A DNA stretch of 64,000 nt from an uncultured Roseburia sp. (GTDB lineage: Bacteria; Bacillota; Clostridia; Lachnospirales; Lachnospiraceae), in the NCBI GenBank assembly GCA_947642555.1, contig CANRSX010000015.1, forward strand, positions 48,154 through 112,153, read 5' to 3'. Within the stretch, counting starts at the first letter, position 1; each line of letters opens with the position of its first letter. Positions 47,188-55,714 of this stretch are shown piece after piece. The translations under genes were made by a program, and so were the position numbers. The notes below the pieces were generated by a model that was given only the letters and a program-made list of their open reading frames with translations, did no database searches and was not told the origin of the DNA.

Positions 47188-47210
47188 AAAAAATAATCTC
47201 CTTTCCTCTC

Positions 47211-47651
47211 TCACATCAGCTGCGCACACTCTTTTGCAAGCAGACGCACATACCGGTCCGTCAGGCGCAGCAGCTCCTCCCGGTCCCTCTCTCCCATCTC
47301 CTCAAACACAGCATTTTCCCGGGCAATCACCGGCGCGATCTTTTCCTCAATCAGCTTCTCTCCCCGCTCTGTCAGACGGATGTGCTTATCGCGTCCTCTT
47401 CCCGGCTCCAGAAACAGATATCCCTCCTCCTCAAGCCTGCGGATCGCGGAATGCACCGTCTGCTTGCTCGTGTAGACCGCATTGCAGATATCCCTCTGCA
47501 GACACCCGTCCCCATACTCACAGATCGTGTAGAGTATCCAGAACGCCGCGTCCGACAGGCCGCTTTTCACGGCAACCGCGTGGTACAGACTGTCCGTCTC
47601 CCGGTACAGCGTGTTATATTTTTTCAGACTCTCCCCCTGTAATTCCTTCAT
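47211..47651 (-). CDS. MarR-family regulator
   Basis: 146 residues, winged helix at about 35-110 (DICNAVYTSKQTVHSAIRRLEEEGYL) and dimerisation helices at both ends. Start MKELQG preceded by GGGAGGG at six bases. Leads the operon with the second MATE transporter and is expected to repress it through the direct repeats in its promoter. Confidence 0.87.
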   Translation of the reverse strand: MKELQGESLKKYNTLYRETDSLYHAVAVKSGLSDAAFWILYTICEYGDGCLQRDICNAVYTSKQTVHSAIRRLEEEGYLFLEPGRGRDKHIRLTERGEKLIEEKIAPVIARENAVFEEMGERDREELLRLTDRYVRLLAKECAQLM

Positions 47652-47670
47652 ATGCATCCCTCCCCGCATT

Positions 47671-47726
47671 AGTATGATTTCGGACTTGCAGGATCTATTA
47701 TAGTACGATTTCGGACTTGATGTCAA
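47671..47726 (-). promoter_or_regulatory. marR-mate promoter with two operator repeats
   Basis: Minus strand TTGACA (47726-47721), 18-bp spacer, TATAAT (47702-47697). Two direct 18-bp copies of CAAGTCCGAAATCRTACT lie at 47719-47702 (in the spacer) and 47688-47671 (over the start region), 31 bp apart, i.e. three helical turns. Confidence 0.75.
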
Positions 47727-47786
47727 GAACTATTTTGGCTGACCCGCAAAATTTGTCTGGTGGTCTGACACTCGAATAACCCACAA

Positions 47787-47812
47787 AAGGCGGGGATCCT
47801 CATCCCCGCCTT
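47787..47812 (-). terminator. Terminator of the XRE gene
   Basis: AAGGCGGGGAT pairs with ATCCCCGCCTT across four bases, followed by TTTTG on the minus strand and TTCTTTTC on the plus strand. Confidence 0.8.
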
Positions 47813-47832
47813 CTTTTCTGTCCCTTTCCTGG

Positions 47833-48603
47833 TCAAATTCTCACTTCCCGCTCCCGGATCAGCGCTACAAGCCTGTTTTTTACCGGCAGAAGCAGCAGGT
47901 TCGCGAATACCCCGTACAGGCTGCCCGTAAGCGCCAGCGACAGATACGGCCCGATATGTGACGGCTCATCCATCTGATAAAGCACCGTCACCAGATAAAA
48001 GAGACTGACCAGTATCCCGGTATACAACAGTGTCGCCCCTGCGAACTTCACCGCCTCATATGCCTCCTGCAATGCCGGCAGGCTCTCCTCCGTCTTTCCG
48101 GCTGCGATCTGAAGCGCATGCCCGAATGGCCTCACACTGTCCGCCCCCAGCAGAAACAGCGCCAGCACACCGGTCATCACCCCCAGATTTAACGGCTCAA
48201 AGAAATAATTCCCCAAAGCCCCGGCATCCCCCGGCATCAGCGAAACCACCAGCGCCACGACCATTCCGCAGATCGCAGCCGCATACATCAGGACTGCCAA
48301 AAAGATTCTCCGGCGTTTTCTCCCCTGTTCCTCCGTCGTCTGTATCAGTTTTACCATATTTTCCTCCGCCTTTCCTGGATAGTCATCCATCGATAATTTT
48401 TCTCCGGACAAAAGCTCGTTCACATTGATCTGCAGCATCTCACAAAGCGGCATCATCATCGAAATCTCCGGCAGTCCGTTTCCGCATTCCCACTTTGAAA
48501 TCGTCTTATCACTGATCCCAAGACGCTCTGCCAGCTGACGCTGCGTCATCCCCTGGTCCTTTCTTCTCTCCGCAATAAACTGTCCGATCTTAATCTGATC
48601 CAA
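47833..48603 (-). CDS. XRE-family regulator with membrane domain
   Basis: 256 residues. Helix-turn-helix at about 5-60 (MTQRQLAERLGISDKTISKWE), linker, then about four hydrophobic helices from residue 100 on. Membrane-tethered XRE proteins of this type are common in Clostridia, with unknown signals. I chose a TTG start because AGGAGG is seven bases upstream; the only in-frame ATG is 19 codons earlier without a site. Monocistronic with its own terminator. Confidence 0.8.
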   Translation of the reverse strand: MDQIKIGQFIAERRKDQGMTQRQLAERLGISDKTISKWECGNGLPEISMMMPLCEMLQINVNELLSGEKLSMDDYPGKAEENMVKLIQTTEEQGRKRRRIFLAVLMYAAAICGMVVALVVSLMPGDAGALGNYFFEPLNLGVMTGVLALFLLGADSVRPFGHALQIAAGKTEESLPALQEAYEAVKFAGATLLYTGILVSLFYLVTVLYQMDEPSHIGPYLSLALTGSLYGVFANLLLLPVKNRLVALIREREVRI

Positions 48604-48659
48604 TCCGCTCCCTCCTTTCTGCTGTGAGAATACCAGAAAAATATTCTCTATAACACACA

Positions 48660-48700
48660 CGCACCGTAGAATCCGCTCCCAATACGGACTCTGCGGTGCG
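48660..48700. repeat. Inverted repeat with 16-bp arms
   Basis: CGCACCGTAGAATCCG and CGGACTCTGCGGTGCG pair across nine bases. No T-run on either side, so not an ordinary terminator; it may insulate the XRE promoter from the downstream small RNA promoter. Confidence 0.6.
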
Positions 48701-48749
48701 CAGACATGAAAATCTTCTTGAATATCAGCCCTGCGTATGTTATAGTAAA

Positions 48750-48917
48750 AAAGAGGAAAGCCAAAGAAGCGGCCTACCCATCTTAAATGTCAGATTGTCC
48801 TTTGCAGGACGCAGCCGTCACTAATGCTGGTAGTGGCGGCTATTTTTTCCCGTTAAAGATCGCATAACACAAGCCGATCAGGGAAACGATAAGCCGCCTT
48901 CGTTCCTTGGTTTTCCT
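48750..48917 (-). ncRNA. Convergent small transcript, candidate type I toxin mRNA
   Basis: Promoter TTGGAA (48952-48947), 17-bp spacer, TATAAT (48929-48924). Transcript of about 165 nt, probably ending at CTTTTTT near 48752. Its frame encodes a short hydrophobic peptide RRLIVSLIGLCYAIFNGKK ending at TAG (48842-48840), with the basic C-terminus typical of type I toxins, but no ATG/GTG/TTG start precedes it. The leader GGCGGCT can pair with AGCCGCC after the stop codon, a known translation-blocking fold in such mRNAs. Confidence 0.45.
48753..48849 (+). ncRNA. Small RNA, candidate antitoxin-type transcript
   Basis: Promoter TTGAAT (48718-48723), 17-bp spacer, TATAGT (48741-48746); terminator with an 11-bp stem at 48814-48841 and a T-run at 48843-48848. 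The RNA of about 97 nt is fully complementary to the 3' half of the leftward transcript below. No open reading frame of note. Confidence 0.6.
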
Positions 48918-48970
48918 TTTTTCATTATAACAGTAAACGTTTCTGTTTCCAACTATCAGATTATAAAAAT

Positions 48971-51160
48971 TTACAGATGCAGTACACGGTCCCGGATCTC
49001 CTGCGTCCTCCCCTGATTCCAAAACTGCGTGCCGATGTACCCGCAGGTTCTGCGCGCAACGCACATAAGGCTCTCATCCCGATTGCCGCAGGCCGGGCAT
49101 TCCCAAATCAGCTTGCCGGATTCGTCCTCAATGATCTTAATCTCCCCGTCATACCCGCAACATTCACAGTAATCGCTCTTCGTATTCAGCTCCGCGTACA
49201 TGATATTATCGTAGATAAACTTCATCACGGAAAGCACCGCCGGGATATTGTTCTGCATGTCCGGCACCTCCACATAGCTGATCGCGCCGCCCGGTGAAAG
49301 CCGCTGGAAATCGGCCTCAAACTTCAGCTTCTGGAATGCGTCGATCTGCTCCGACACGTGCACATGATAGCTGTTCGTGATATAGTTCTTGTCCGTCACG
49401 CCCTCGATGATGCCGAAGCGCCGCTGCAGGCAGGTCGCAAACTTATAGGTCGTGGACTCCATCGGCGTTCCGTAGACCGAATAGCTGATGTGCTCCGCCG
49501 CCTTCCATTCATTGCACTTGTCATTCATCCTCTGCATCACCTTCAGCGCAAAGGGCTTTGCCTCCGGATCCGTGTGGGTCTTTCCCATCATCCGCACGCA
49601 CATCTCATACAGACCGGCATAGCCGAGGGAAATCGTGGAATATCCGTCGTAGAGCAGTTTATCGATCCGCTCTCCCTTTTTCAGCCGGGCCAGCGCGCCG
49701 TACTGCCACAGGATCGGCGCCACATCCGAAATCGTTCCGAGAAGCCGCTCATGCCGGCACCGCAGCGCACGGTGGCAGAGCTCCAGACGCTCGTCCAGAA
49801 TCTCCCAGAAACGATCCATATCCCCGTTCGAGGAACAGGCCACATCCACCAGGTTGATTGTCACCACACCCTGATTAAACCGCCCGTAAAATTTGTGGCG
49901 GCCATCTTCTTCCCGCTGGGAATCCTCCACCGTCAGGAAGGACCGGCAGCCCATGCACGGATAAACCTCACCCTTTTTGAGCTCCTTCATCACCTTCGCA
50001 GAAATATAATCCGGCACCAGGCGCTTCGCGCTGCACTTCGCTGCAAGCTCCGTTAAATACCAGTATCTGGAATCCTCCGTGATATTATCTTCATCCAGCA
50101 CATAAATCAGCTTCGGGAACGCCGGGGTAATCCAGATCCCCTTCTCATTCTTCACGCCCTGAAGCCGCTGCACCAGGGTCTCCTCGATCACCATCGCGAG
50201 ATCCTCTCTTGTCCGGCCTTCCTCCACCTCATCCAGATACATAAACACCGTCACAAAGGGGGCCTGTCCGTTACAGGTCATCAGCGTGATCAGCTGGTAC
50301 TGGATCGTCTGGATACCATTCTTGATCTCATCCTTTAAGCGCTTCTCCGTCACCCGGGCGATGATGGACTCGTCCAGCTCCTCGCCGCACTCCTGCCGCT
50401 CTTCCATCACCTTTGCCCGGATCTTCTGACGGCTCACATCGACAAACGGCGCTAAATGTGCCAGCGTGATCGACTGCCCGCCGTACTGATTGCTTGCCAC
50501 CTGGGCGACGATCTGCGCCGTGACATTGCAGGCCGTAAAAAAGCTGTGGGGCCGCTCGATTAACGTCTCGCTGATCACCGTCCCGTTATTTAACATATCC
50601 TCCAGGTTCACGAGATCACAGTTGTGCTCCCGCTGCGCATAATAATCGGAATCGTGAAAATGTATGATCCCCTCATTGTGCGCCTGCACCACGTCCTCCG
50701 GAAGCAGCACGCGCATCGTCAGATCCTTGCTGACCTCGCCCGCCATATAATCCCGCTGTGTGGAATTGATCGTCGGATTTTTATTGGAATTTTCCTGCTT
50801 GACATTTTCGTTGATCTGGTCGAGCAGGGATAAAATATTATTATCTGTCGTGTTTGACTTCCTGGTCAGCTCGCGCTTAAAACGGTACCGCACATACTTC
50901 TGCGCCACCTCGTAGCCGCGCATCTCCATGATCCCGATCTCCACCATATCCTGAATGTCCTCGACATTCACGGCATGAGACGACTCCTGAACCCTGCGCA
51001 CGACACCGTCCGCCACCGCGGCGATCTGCTCCTCGTTCAGCTGGTGGATCCGCGGCGTATCCGCGTTTGCCTTTTTCACCGCATTTATAATCTTTGTCAC
51101 ATCAAATGTGACCTCTTCCCCATTGCGCTTGATTATTTTGGTTCTTACCTCCGTATTCAT
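48971..51160 (-). CDS. nrdD: Anaerobic ribonucleoside-triphosphate reductase
   Basis: 729-residue class III reductase that makes dNTPs without oxygen. ATP-cone at 5-100 (KRNGEEVTFDVTKIINAVKKA), ten-stranded barrel with the usual Cys residues, zinc site built from CECCGYDG and CPACG near the C-terminus, and the glycyl radical Gly707 in RRTCGYIG. Start MNTEVR preceded by AAAGGTGAGG. The activase gene nrdG, usually adjacent, is not within the window on either side. NrdR-type boxes lie upstream. Confidence 0.95.
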   Translation of the reverse strand: MNTEVRTKIIKRNGEEVTFDVTKIINAVKKANADTPRIHQLNEEQIAAVADGVVRRVQESSHAVNVEDIQDMVEIGIMEMRGYEVAQKYVRYRFKRELTRKSNTTDNNILSLLDQINENVKQENSNKNPTINSTQRDYMAGEVSKDLTMRVLLPEDVVQAHNEGIIHFHDSDYYAQREHNCDLVNLEDMLNNGTVISETLIERPHSFFTACNVTAQIVAQVASNQYGGQSITLAHLAPFVDVSRQKIRAKVMEERQECGEELDESIIARVTEKRLKDEIKNGIQTIQYQLITLMTCNGQAPFVTVFMYLDEVEEGRTREDLAMVIEETLVQRLQGVKNEKGIWITPAFPKLIYVLDEDNITEDSRYWYLTELAAKCSAKRLVPDYISAKVMKELKKGEVYPCMGCRSFLTVEDSQREEDGRHKFYGRFNQGVVTINLVDVACSSNGDMDRFWEILDERLELCHRALRCRHERLLGTISDVAPILWQYGALARLKKGERIDKLLYDGYSTISLGYAGLYEMCVRMMGKTHTDPEAKPFALKVMQRMNDKCNEWKAAEHISYSVYGTPMESTTYKFATCLQRRFGIIEGVTDKNYITNSYHVHVSEQIDAFQKLKFEADFQRLSPGGAISYVEVPDMQNNIPAVLSVMKFIYDNIMYAELNTKSDYCECCGYDGEIKIIEDESGKLIWECPACGNRDESLMCVARRTCGYIGTQFWNQGRTQEIRDRVLHL

Positions 51161-51171
51161 TGCCTCACCTT

Positions 51172-51218
51172 TCCCCAGATATTGTACGATAAATGTAACA
51201 ACCCACAAAATATTGTGC
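51172..51218 (-). promoter_or_regulatory. Pair of NrdR-type boxes upstream of nrdD
   Basis: Two 16-bp sites share the ATATTGT core exactly 31 bp apart: a near-palindromic CACAAAATATTGTG (within 51203-51218) and a weaker CCAGATATTGTACG (within 51172-51187). This spacing is characteristic of NrdR repressor sites. A leftward promoter TTGACT (about 51254) with TAAGAT lies upstream. Confidence 0.6.
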
Positions 51219-51559
51219 ACTCTCTATCTTATAATATTTCAAAGAAAAGTCAAGGGGCGTTTTGTCCTCTGATATGCTGTGTCAAAATGCCCTGTCTCTG
51301 GCGCGCCAGGAAACGCCTGTTCGATGTGAAATTAAATTTAGATTTTTTTGCACGGCGTCAAATAAATTTTCATTTGTAGTATTTCTGTGTCCGGATTCAG
51401 AAACCGGGTAAACGTTAAATAATTATCGTGTTGCCGCAATTCATTACTAAATAATACTGAATTGCAATTTGAACATATGTGATGAAAAAAGTTTTCAATA
51501 GCGGAAATGGGCTGTTTTGTGATATTCTTTTTATATAAATGACAGCGAGGAGGGTTGTT
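51219..51559. other. AT-rich intergenic region between nrdD and the nucleotidyltransferase gene
   Basis: Holds the nrdD promoter and the leader of the rightward gene. From about 51330 it is strongly AT-rich and looks acquired. A perfect inverted pair CAATTCA/TGAATTG (51437-51443, 51458-51464) is the only clear structure. No gene seen. Confidence 0.5.
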
Positions 51560-52342
51560 ATGTTATATCAGAATATACTAGATGAAATTGCTGACAAGAG
51601 CAAACTGATTTTTAAGGAGAATCTTACAGGTATATATTTGCATGGTTCATTGGCGATGGGATGTTTCAATCCAAATATAAGTGATATTGATTTCATTATT
51701 GTTGTAAAAAATAACATCACAGATATTCAGAAATTACAGTTTATGAACCATATTGTAGAATTGAATAAAGCAGCTCCGGCGAAAGGAATTGAACTGAGTA
51801 TTGTCAGGGAAGAATATTGCAGAAACTTTCTTTACCCCACACCATTTGAATTACATTTTTCAAATGCACATTTGCAATGGTTTCTTGACAACCCGGCGGA
51901 TTATATTCAGAAAATGAATGGCACCGATAAGGATCTGGCTGCACATTTTAAAATCATAAAGAAGTATGGCGTGGTATTGCAGGGGGCGGAAATAAATGAT
52001 GTATTTGCTGATGTGCCAGAAAAAGAATACATTGACAGCATCTGGTATGATGTTGAGGGAGCTAAGGAAGATATATTGAAAGAGCCTGTTTATATGATTC
52101 TGAATTTATGCAGGGTTGCAGCTTTCCTCAAAAACGATTTGATTCTTTCCAAAAAGCAGGGCGGAGAGTGGGCATTACAAAACCTTTCAGCGCAATACCA
52201 TGCTTTTATCTCAAAGGCATTACAAAGTTATATGCTGGGAAATGAAATGGACTTCGATCCCATGAAAGCACAAAAATTTGCTGATTCCATGTTGCAGATG
52301 ATAAAGGATTTGTTAACTTCAAAATCTGACAGTGCAACTTAA
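51560..52342 (+). CDS. Aminoglycoside nucleotidyltransferase-like protein (AadA/DUF4111 type)
   Basis: 260 residues, the size of ANT(9)/ANT(3'') enzymes. Nucleotidyltransferase motif GSLAMGCFNPNISDIDFIIV (about 30-49) with the paired Asp, then a C-terminal helical domain like DUF4111 (ILNLCRVAAFLKND). Could adenylylate streptomycin or spectinomycin, but many relatives have no known substrate. Start MLYQNI preceded by GAGGAGGG. Low GC and isolated from its neighbours: probably horizontally acquired. Confidence 0.75.
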   Translation: MLYQNILDEIADKSKLIFKENLTGIYLHGSLAMGCFNPNISDIDFIIVVKNNITDIQKLQFMNHIVELNKAAPAKGIELSIVREEYCRNFLYPTPFELHFSNAHLQWFLDNPADYIQKMNGTDKDLAAHFKIIKKYGVVLQGAEINDVFADVPEKEYIDSIWYDVEGAKEDILKEPVYMILNLCRVAAFLKNDLILSKKQGGEWALQNLSAQYHAFISKALQSYMLGNEMDFDPMKAQKFADSMLQMIKDLLTSKSDSAT

Positions 52343-52412
52343 TGACGAAACAGGCAGTGTCCATTATTACAGACGGTAACAGGCGCTGGCTATAAGTCTG
52401 ATCTGCAAAAAA

Positions 52413-52455
52413 AAGCGGATGGCATACCCCCAAAAAGGGAGTTATGCCATCCGTT
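52413..52455. terminator. Bidirectional terminator
   Basis: CGGATGGCATA (52416-52426) pairs with TATGCCATCCG (52443-52453); inner CCCC/GGG helix; A/T runs on both sides serve the two convergent genes. Confidence 0.85.
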
Positions 52456-52477
52456 TTCCTTCTTCCCCTGAATAAAT

Positions 52478-55400
52478 TTAAATTGCGGTTTTCTGATAAA
52501 ACCGGACGACGGCTTCCCCCGTCATCCCATAGTCATGGGGCTTTGAAGAGAGGTCGATCGACATCATTGCCGCTCCGACATCCGATTTCCCCTCTGCACT
52601 TTCTTCTCCTGCAGCCTCCGGTTCTCCCTCTGCACTCATCGCATTATTGGCCCCCATCATATACTGCATCGTCTTTTCCATGACCGTGTCAAAATATCCC
52701 CTGGCGTGCAGGCGGTTATTTAAGGTACTCGATACCTCCACAAGGATCTCATTCTCCCCCGGCTGCACCAGTCCGGTGATATCCGTCTCCGGTCTGCTGA
52801 TGTCAAAGGCAGGCGCCTTTTTCCCATTAACATAAACCGCTGCGGTATTTTTACAGGTGGACTCCATCGCAAATACCGCTCCCATGGAGCCATCCCATTC
52901 CTCCGGTAACTGGAAGCAGGTCTTATAATAACCGATGCCGGAAACCTCCGGTCCGATTTCCGGGATATCCTTCCAGGGTTTTAAGGTCACGGTTCCCGCC
53001 GAACGCCGCTCTTTGGAGGTCTCATAGTATACCTCTTTCGTGACGATACCCTTTCCCCGGTCTTCCGTCAGCTCCACCTTCCGGCCTTCGTTCCAGTCCT
53101 CCACCTCAAGATCCCACTTTTTCAGTGAAATCTCATCCGGGACAGCTACGCATCCGGTCTTTAATGTGCCGTCGCTTAAGGTAACGCTGTATTCCCCGCT
53201 TCTGTCTGCCTTTGCATAAAGTTTCCCGTTTTCCGAACACACTTCGCATCTTTCCGCCGCCACCGCATGCAGTGCATCCGCTTTGGTATCGATCACATAG
53301 AGGCAGGCTTCGCCGGGAGCTAAGGTGAGGTCCAGGATCGTGGAATCCTCCGTACTCTCATAGCATCCCACTTCCTCCGCTTCTCCCGTGCAGCAGTTCA
53401 GCCTGTAAGGCGTTCCTCTGCCCTTAACTGCCATTCGGAAGGAGCAGGCTTCCTCCTCTGCGTACATCATATTGTAAGCGTAGACAATCACTTCATCCCC
53501 GTCTCTTCTGGAATGGGTGAGGATCTTCTGATTCGGCTCCGCAAAGGCTGTCCGCGGCAGTATCCCCATTTCCTTTAACAGCGTGATGGTCTCGGCCTGC
53601 ACATCCGTCTCGCATACGTTTGGCAGTGCCTTGATCTGAGCGACAAGCACCGCCAGCTTTTCATCATTTCCGTCATTAAACGGCGTCATACACGCCGCTT
53701 TCTGGTATGTTTTATCAACGCCGGGACGGATCTGTTCGATACAGCCGTTGACGAATATAACCGGAAGCCCTTTCTGTGCCAGTTCCAGAATTTTGCTGGC
53801 GCTGGCCACTGGAAGCACATCCTGGTATATCACAAGCGCCTGATAGCCCGGGCCGTCGGGAAGCAGTTCTCCGTTTCCATAATCCACAAACTCCTCCTCT
53901 AACAGCTGCGGTGCAACATAATCCCAGGTATAGCCCGCATCCTGAAGCTGCATATCCTTCCAGTAAAAGGCCTCGTGGTTTCTCATATAATAATGCGCAT
54001 ACAACTCGTCTTCACCGGCTCCGATCATAAATGTGCTGCTCATAATCATATTGTTAAAATTGTAGTCCAGTCGAAGCATGACCAGATCCATTCTCGGTTT
54101 TCCTCTGCGCAGCATCATCTGATACCTGGCCAGCATTCCCGTCCAGTCGTTGTAGTGCTGATAAGCCGGCTGCCTGGAGCCAAAACGCTCGGAAAACAGG
54201 GGCCACATCCCCTCATGTCCCGGCCAGTACGTCGCCTCTTCGGAGCCCGCGATGCTGGAATATCCATGGAGCACAGTTTTGGTCACACCTGCTGCAAACT
54301 GGGTGTAGATAATCTGCGTGTAAAAATCCAGCGGAAGCTTATAGTTCATCATCACGGCGCCGGTTTCGCTGGAAAACAGGCGATTGTAGACATGTGCAGT
54401 GCCGGACAGTCCCCGGTGGGAATCAATCTGGGAAGCAAATTCCAGGGATTCCGTCTCCACATCATCCACATATTTTCCTGGCTGGGAAATCTCAAAGGGA
54501 AGCCCGTAGGAGATCTCGGAGCGGAGCCACATATGATTTTTATTGCACCATTCCTTCATCGGCTTCATCATATTGTACATATACATATCCGTCATCGTCT
54601 GATACAGGTCGTTGTACAGCTTTTCCGCAAAGACAGAATCCTCCATGTGATACGTATATAAGAATACCGGGCTCATCATTCCCGCCTCCTTCACTACAAA
54701 GGGAAGGTACGGCGTCAGATCATATCCTCTCCTGCTTCGGAACTCGTCTAAAAATGTATAGCCCCAGAGCTGGCCTCCCTTTGCGAATGTGGACAGCTCC
54801 AGCGAATCCATATACATCATCCCGCGGCCGTTTTCCTTTATGGTCTCGCGAAGCTCTGGCGTGATCACTTCTTTGTCCCAGTATTCGATAAACGCGTCGA
54901 TGCCATAGTGGTCGATATAATTTACCGTGTAGGAAACGCTGGCGGAAGGACCCGCGGTCTGCCCTGTCCCGTGAATCCAGAAGAAGAACAGGATATAATC
55001 CCCATCCTCCGGCGCGGTAAAGGACAGCTCCCCATCCGTCACCTGATCCGTCAGCACGATTGCACTCTCCTTATCCAGATAGTGCAGACCGTCTTCCTTC
55101 TGTCCCAGATCCCGGACCGCCACCACGGCGACCAGCTCCTGCCTGGTCACACCCGGCATCTTCAGCGTACATTCCTTCAGCTTTCCGCTACGCTTCTCTC
55201 CTGCCTTTACATATTCCGTCTCATAGTCAAGCTCCTTGGCGGCAGCCTGATCGTCCGGGGTAATGCTGGTCAGATTGCAGTTCGACCAGTTTGTCCCGCA
55301 GGTGGTGCTGACTCCCATGCCCCGTCTGGTGGTCTCCTCAAACAAAAGCTGCGAATCGTGCACCCATTCCTCAGAGCCCCATCCATAGAGCGCGTCCTCC

Positions 55401-55570
55401 GCTCCCAGATCGTCCATTGCCTGAAATTCCACCGCACCGAATCCGGATTCTTTCAGTAAATCCAGCTCATGCTTTAAGGTCTGGTCCGTGTGCAGGCCCT
55501 CCGCCAGCCACCATCTCACGTCCGGCCAAAATTCCATTCCCGGTTCTTTAAAGCCATCCCATTTCTTCAT
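52478..55570 (-). CDS. GH106-like glycoside hydrolase (probable alpha-L-rhamnosidase)
   Basis: 1030 residues. N-terminal catalytic barrel pattern RWWLAEGLHTDQTLKHELD and GFGAVEFQAMDDLG (about 19-54), mid-region YMDSLELSTFAKG and FRSRRGYDLTPYLPF (near 260-300), C-terminal jelly-roll (VYVNGKKAPAFDIS, ARGYFDTVMEKTMQ). This arrangement fits family GH106, which releases rhamnose from plant glycosides and pectin. No signal peptide; likely acts on imported substrates. The last 70 residues include a Gly/Glu/Ser-rich insert. Divergent from an AraC regulator. The family call is from pattern memory, so the substrate is tentative. Confidence 0.7.
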   Translation of the reverse strand: MKKWDGFKEPGMEFWPDVRWWLAEGLHTDQTLKHELDLLKESGFGAVEFQAMDDLGAEDALYGWGSEEWVHDSQLLFEETTRRGMGVSTTCGTNWSNCNLTSITPDDQAAAKELDYETEYVKAGEKRSGKLKECTLKMPGVTRQELVAVVAVRDLGQKEDGLHYLDKESAIVLTDQVTDGELSFTAPEDGDYILFFFWIHGTGQTAGPSASVSYTVNYIDHYGIDAFIEYWDKEVITPELRETIKENGRGMMYMDSLELSTFAKGGQLWGYTFLDEFRSRRGYDLTPYLPFVVKEAGMMSPVFLYTYHMEDSVFAEKLYNDLYQTMTDMYMYNMMKPMKEWCNKNHMWLRSEISYGLPFEISQPGKYVDDVETESLEFASQIDSHRGLSGTAHVYNRLFSSETGAVMMNYKLPLDFYTQIIYTQFAAGVTKTVLHGYSSIAGSEEATYWPGHEGMWPLFSERFGSRQPAYQHYNDWTGMLARYQMMLRRGKPRMDLVMLRLDYNFNNMIMSSTFMIGAGEDELYAHYYMRNHEAFYWKDMQLQDAGYTWDYVAPQLLEEEFVDYGNGELLPDGPGYQALVIYQDVLPVASASKILELAQKGLPVIFVNGCIEQIRPGVDKTYQKAACMTPFNDGNDEKLAVLVAQIKALPNVCETDVQAETITLLKEMGILPRTAFAEPNQKILTHSRRDGDEVIVYAYNMMYAEEEACSFRMAVKGRGTPYRLNCCTGEAEEVGCYESTEDSTILDLTLAPGEACLYVIDTKADALHAVAAERCEVCSENGKLYAKADRSGEYSVTLSDGTLKTGCVAVPDEISLKKWDLEVEDWNEGRKVELTEDRGKGIVTKEVYYETSKERRSAGTVTLKPWKDIPEIGPEVSGIGYYKTCFQLPEEWDGSMGAVFAMESTCKNTAAVYVNGKKAPAFDISRPETDITGLVQPGENEILVEVSSTLNNRLHARGYFDTVMEKTMQYMMGANNAMSAEGEPEAAGEESAEGKSDVGAAMMSIDLSSKPHDYGMTGEAVVRFYQKTAI

Positions 55571-55626
55571 GTTTTGATACCCTCCTGATATTTTTTATTG
55601 TGCAGGTCTCACAAGGCTGTTATAAT

Positions 55627-55643
55627 CAGGATAAAGAATCCTG
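55627..55643. promoter_or_regulatory. Palindrome between glycosidase and AraC genes
   Basis: CAGGATAAAGAATCCTG, a perfect inverted repeat of 6-bp arms with a five-base centre, located about 57 bp before the glycosidase start: possible operator. Confidence 0.45.
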
Positions 55644-55654
55644 GGAAAAATTGC

Positions 55655-55673
55655 TCTGACATAATTGATCAGA
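55655..55673. promoter_or_regulatory. Second inverted repeat in the same promoter region
   Basis: TCTGA-N9-TCAGA, about 40 bp upstream of the AraC gene start. Possible regulator site. Confidence 0.35.
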
Positions 55674-55714
55674 ACATAGCACAATATTATCTTTTTGAAG
55701 GGGAGGACAATCTT

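Larger units (their letters stand above)
48604..48970. other. 366-bp intergenic region with convergent small-RNA promoters
   Basis: Contains the leader of the XRE gene, a long inverted repeat (16-bp arms at 48660-48675 and 48685-48700, two G-U pairs), a rightward and a leftward promoter facing each other, and a hairpin between them. No conventional protein gene with a start codon is present. Confidence 0.6.
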
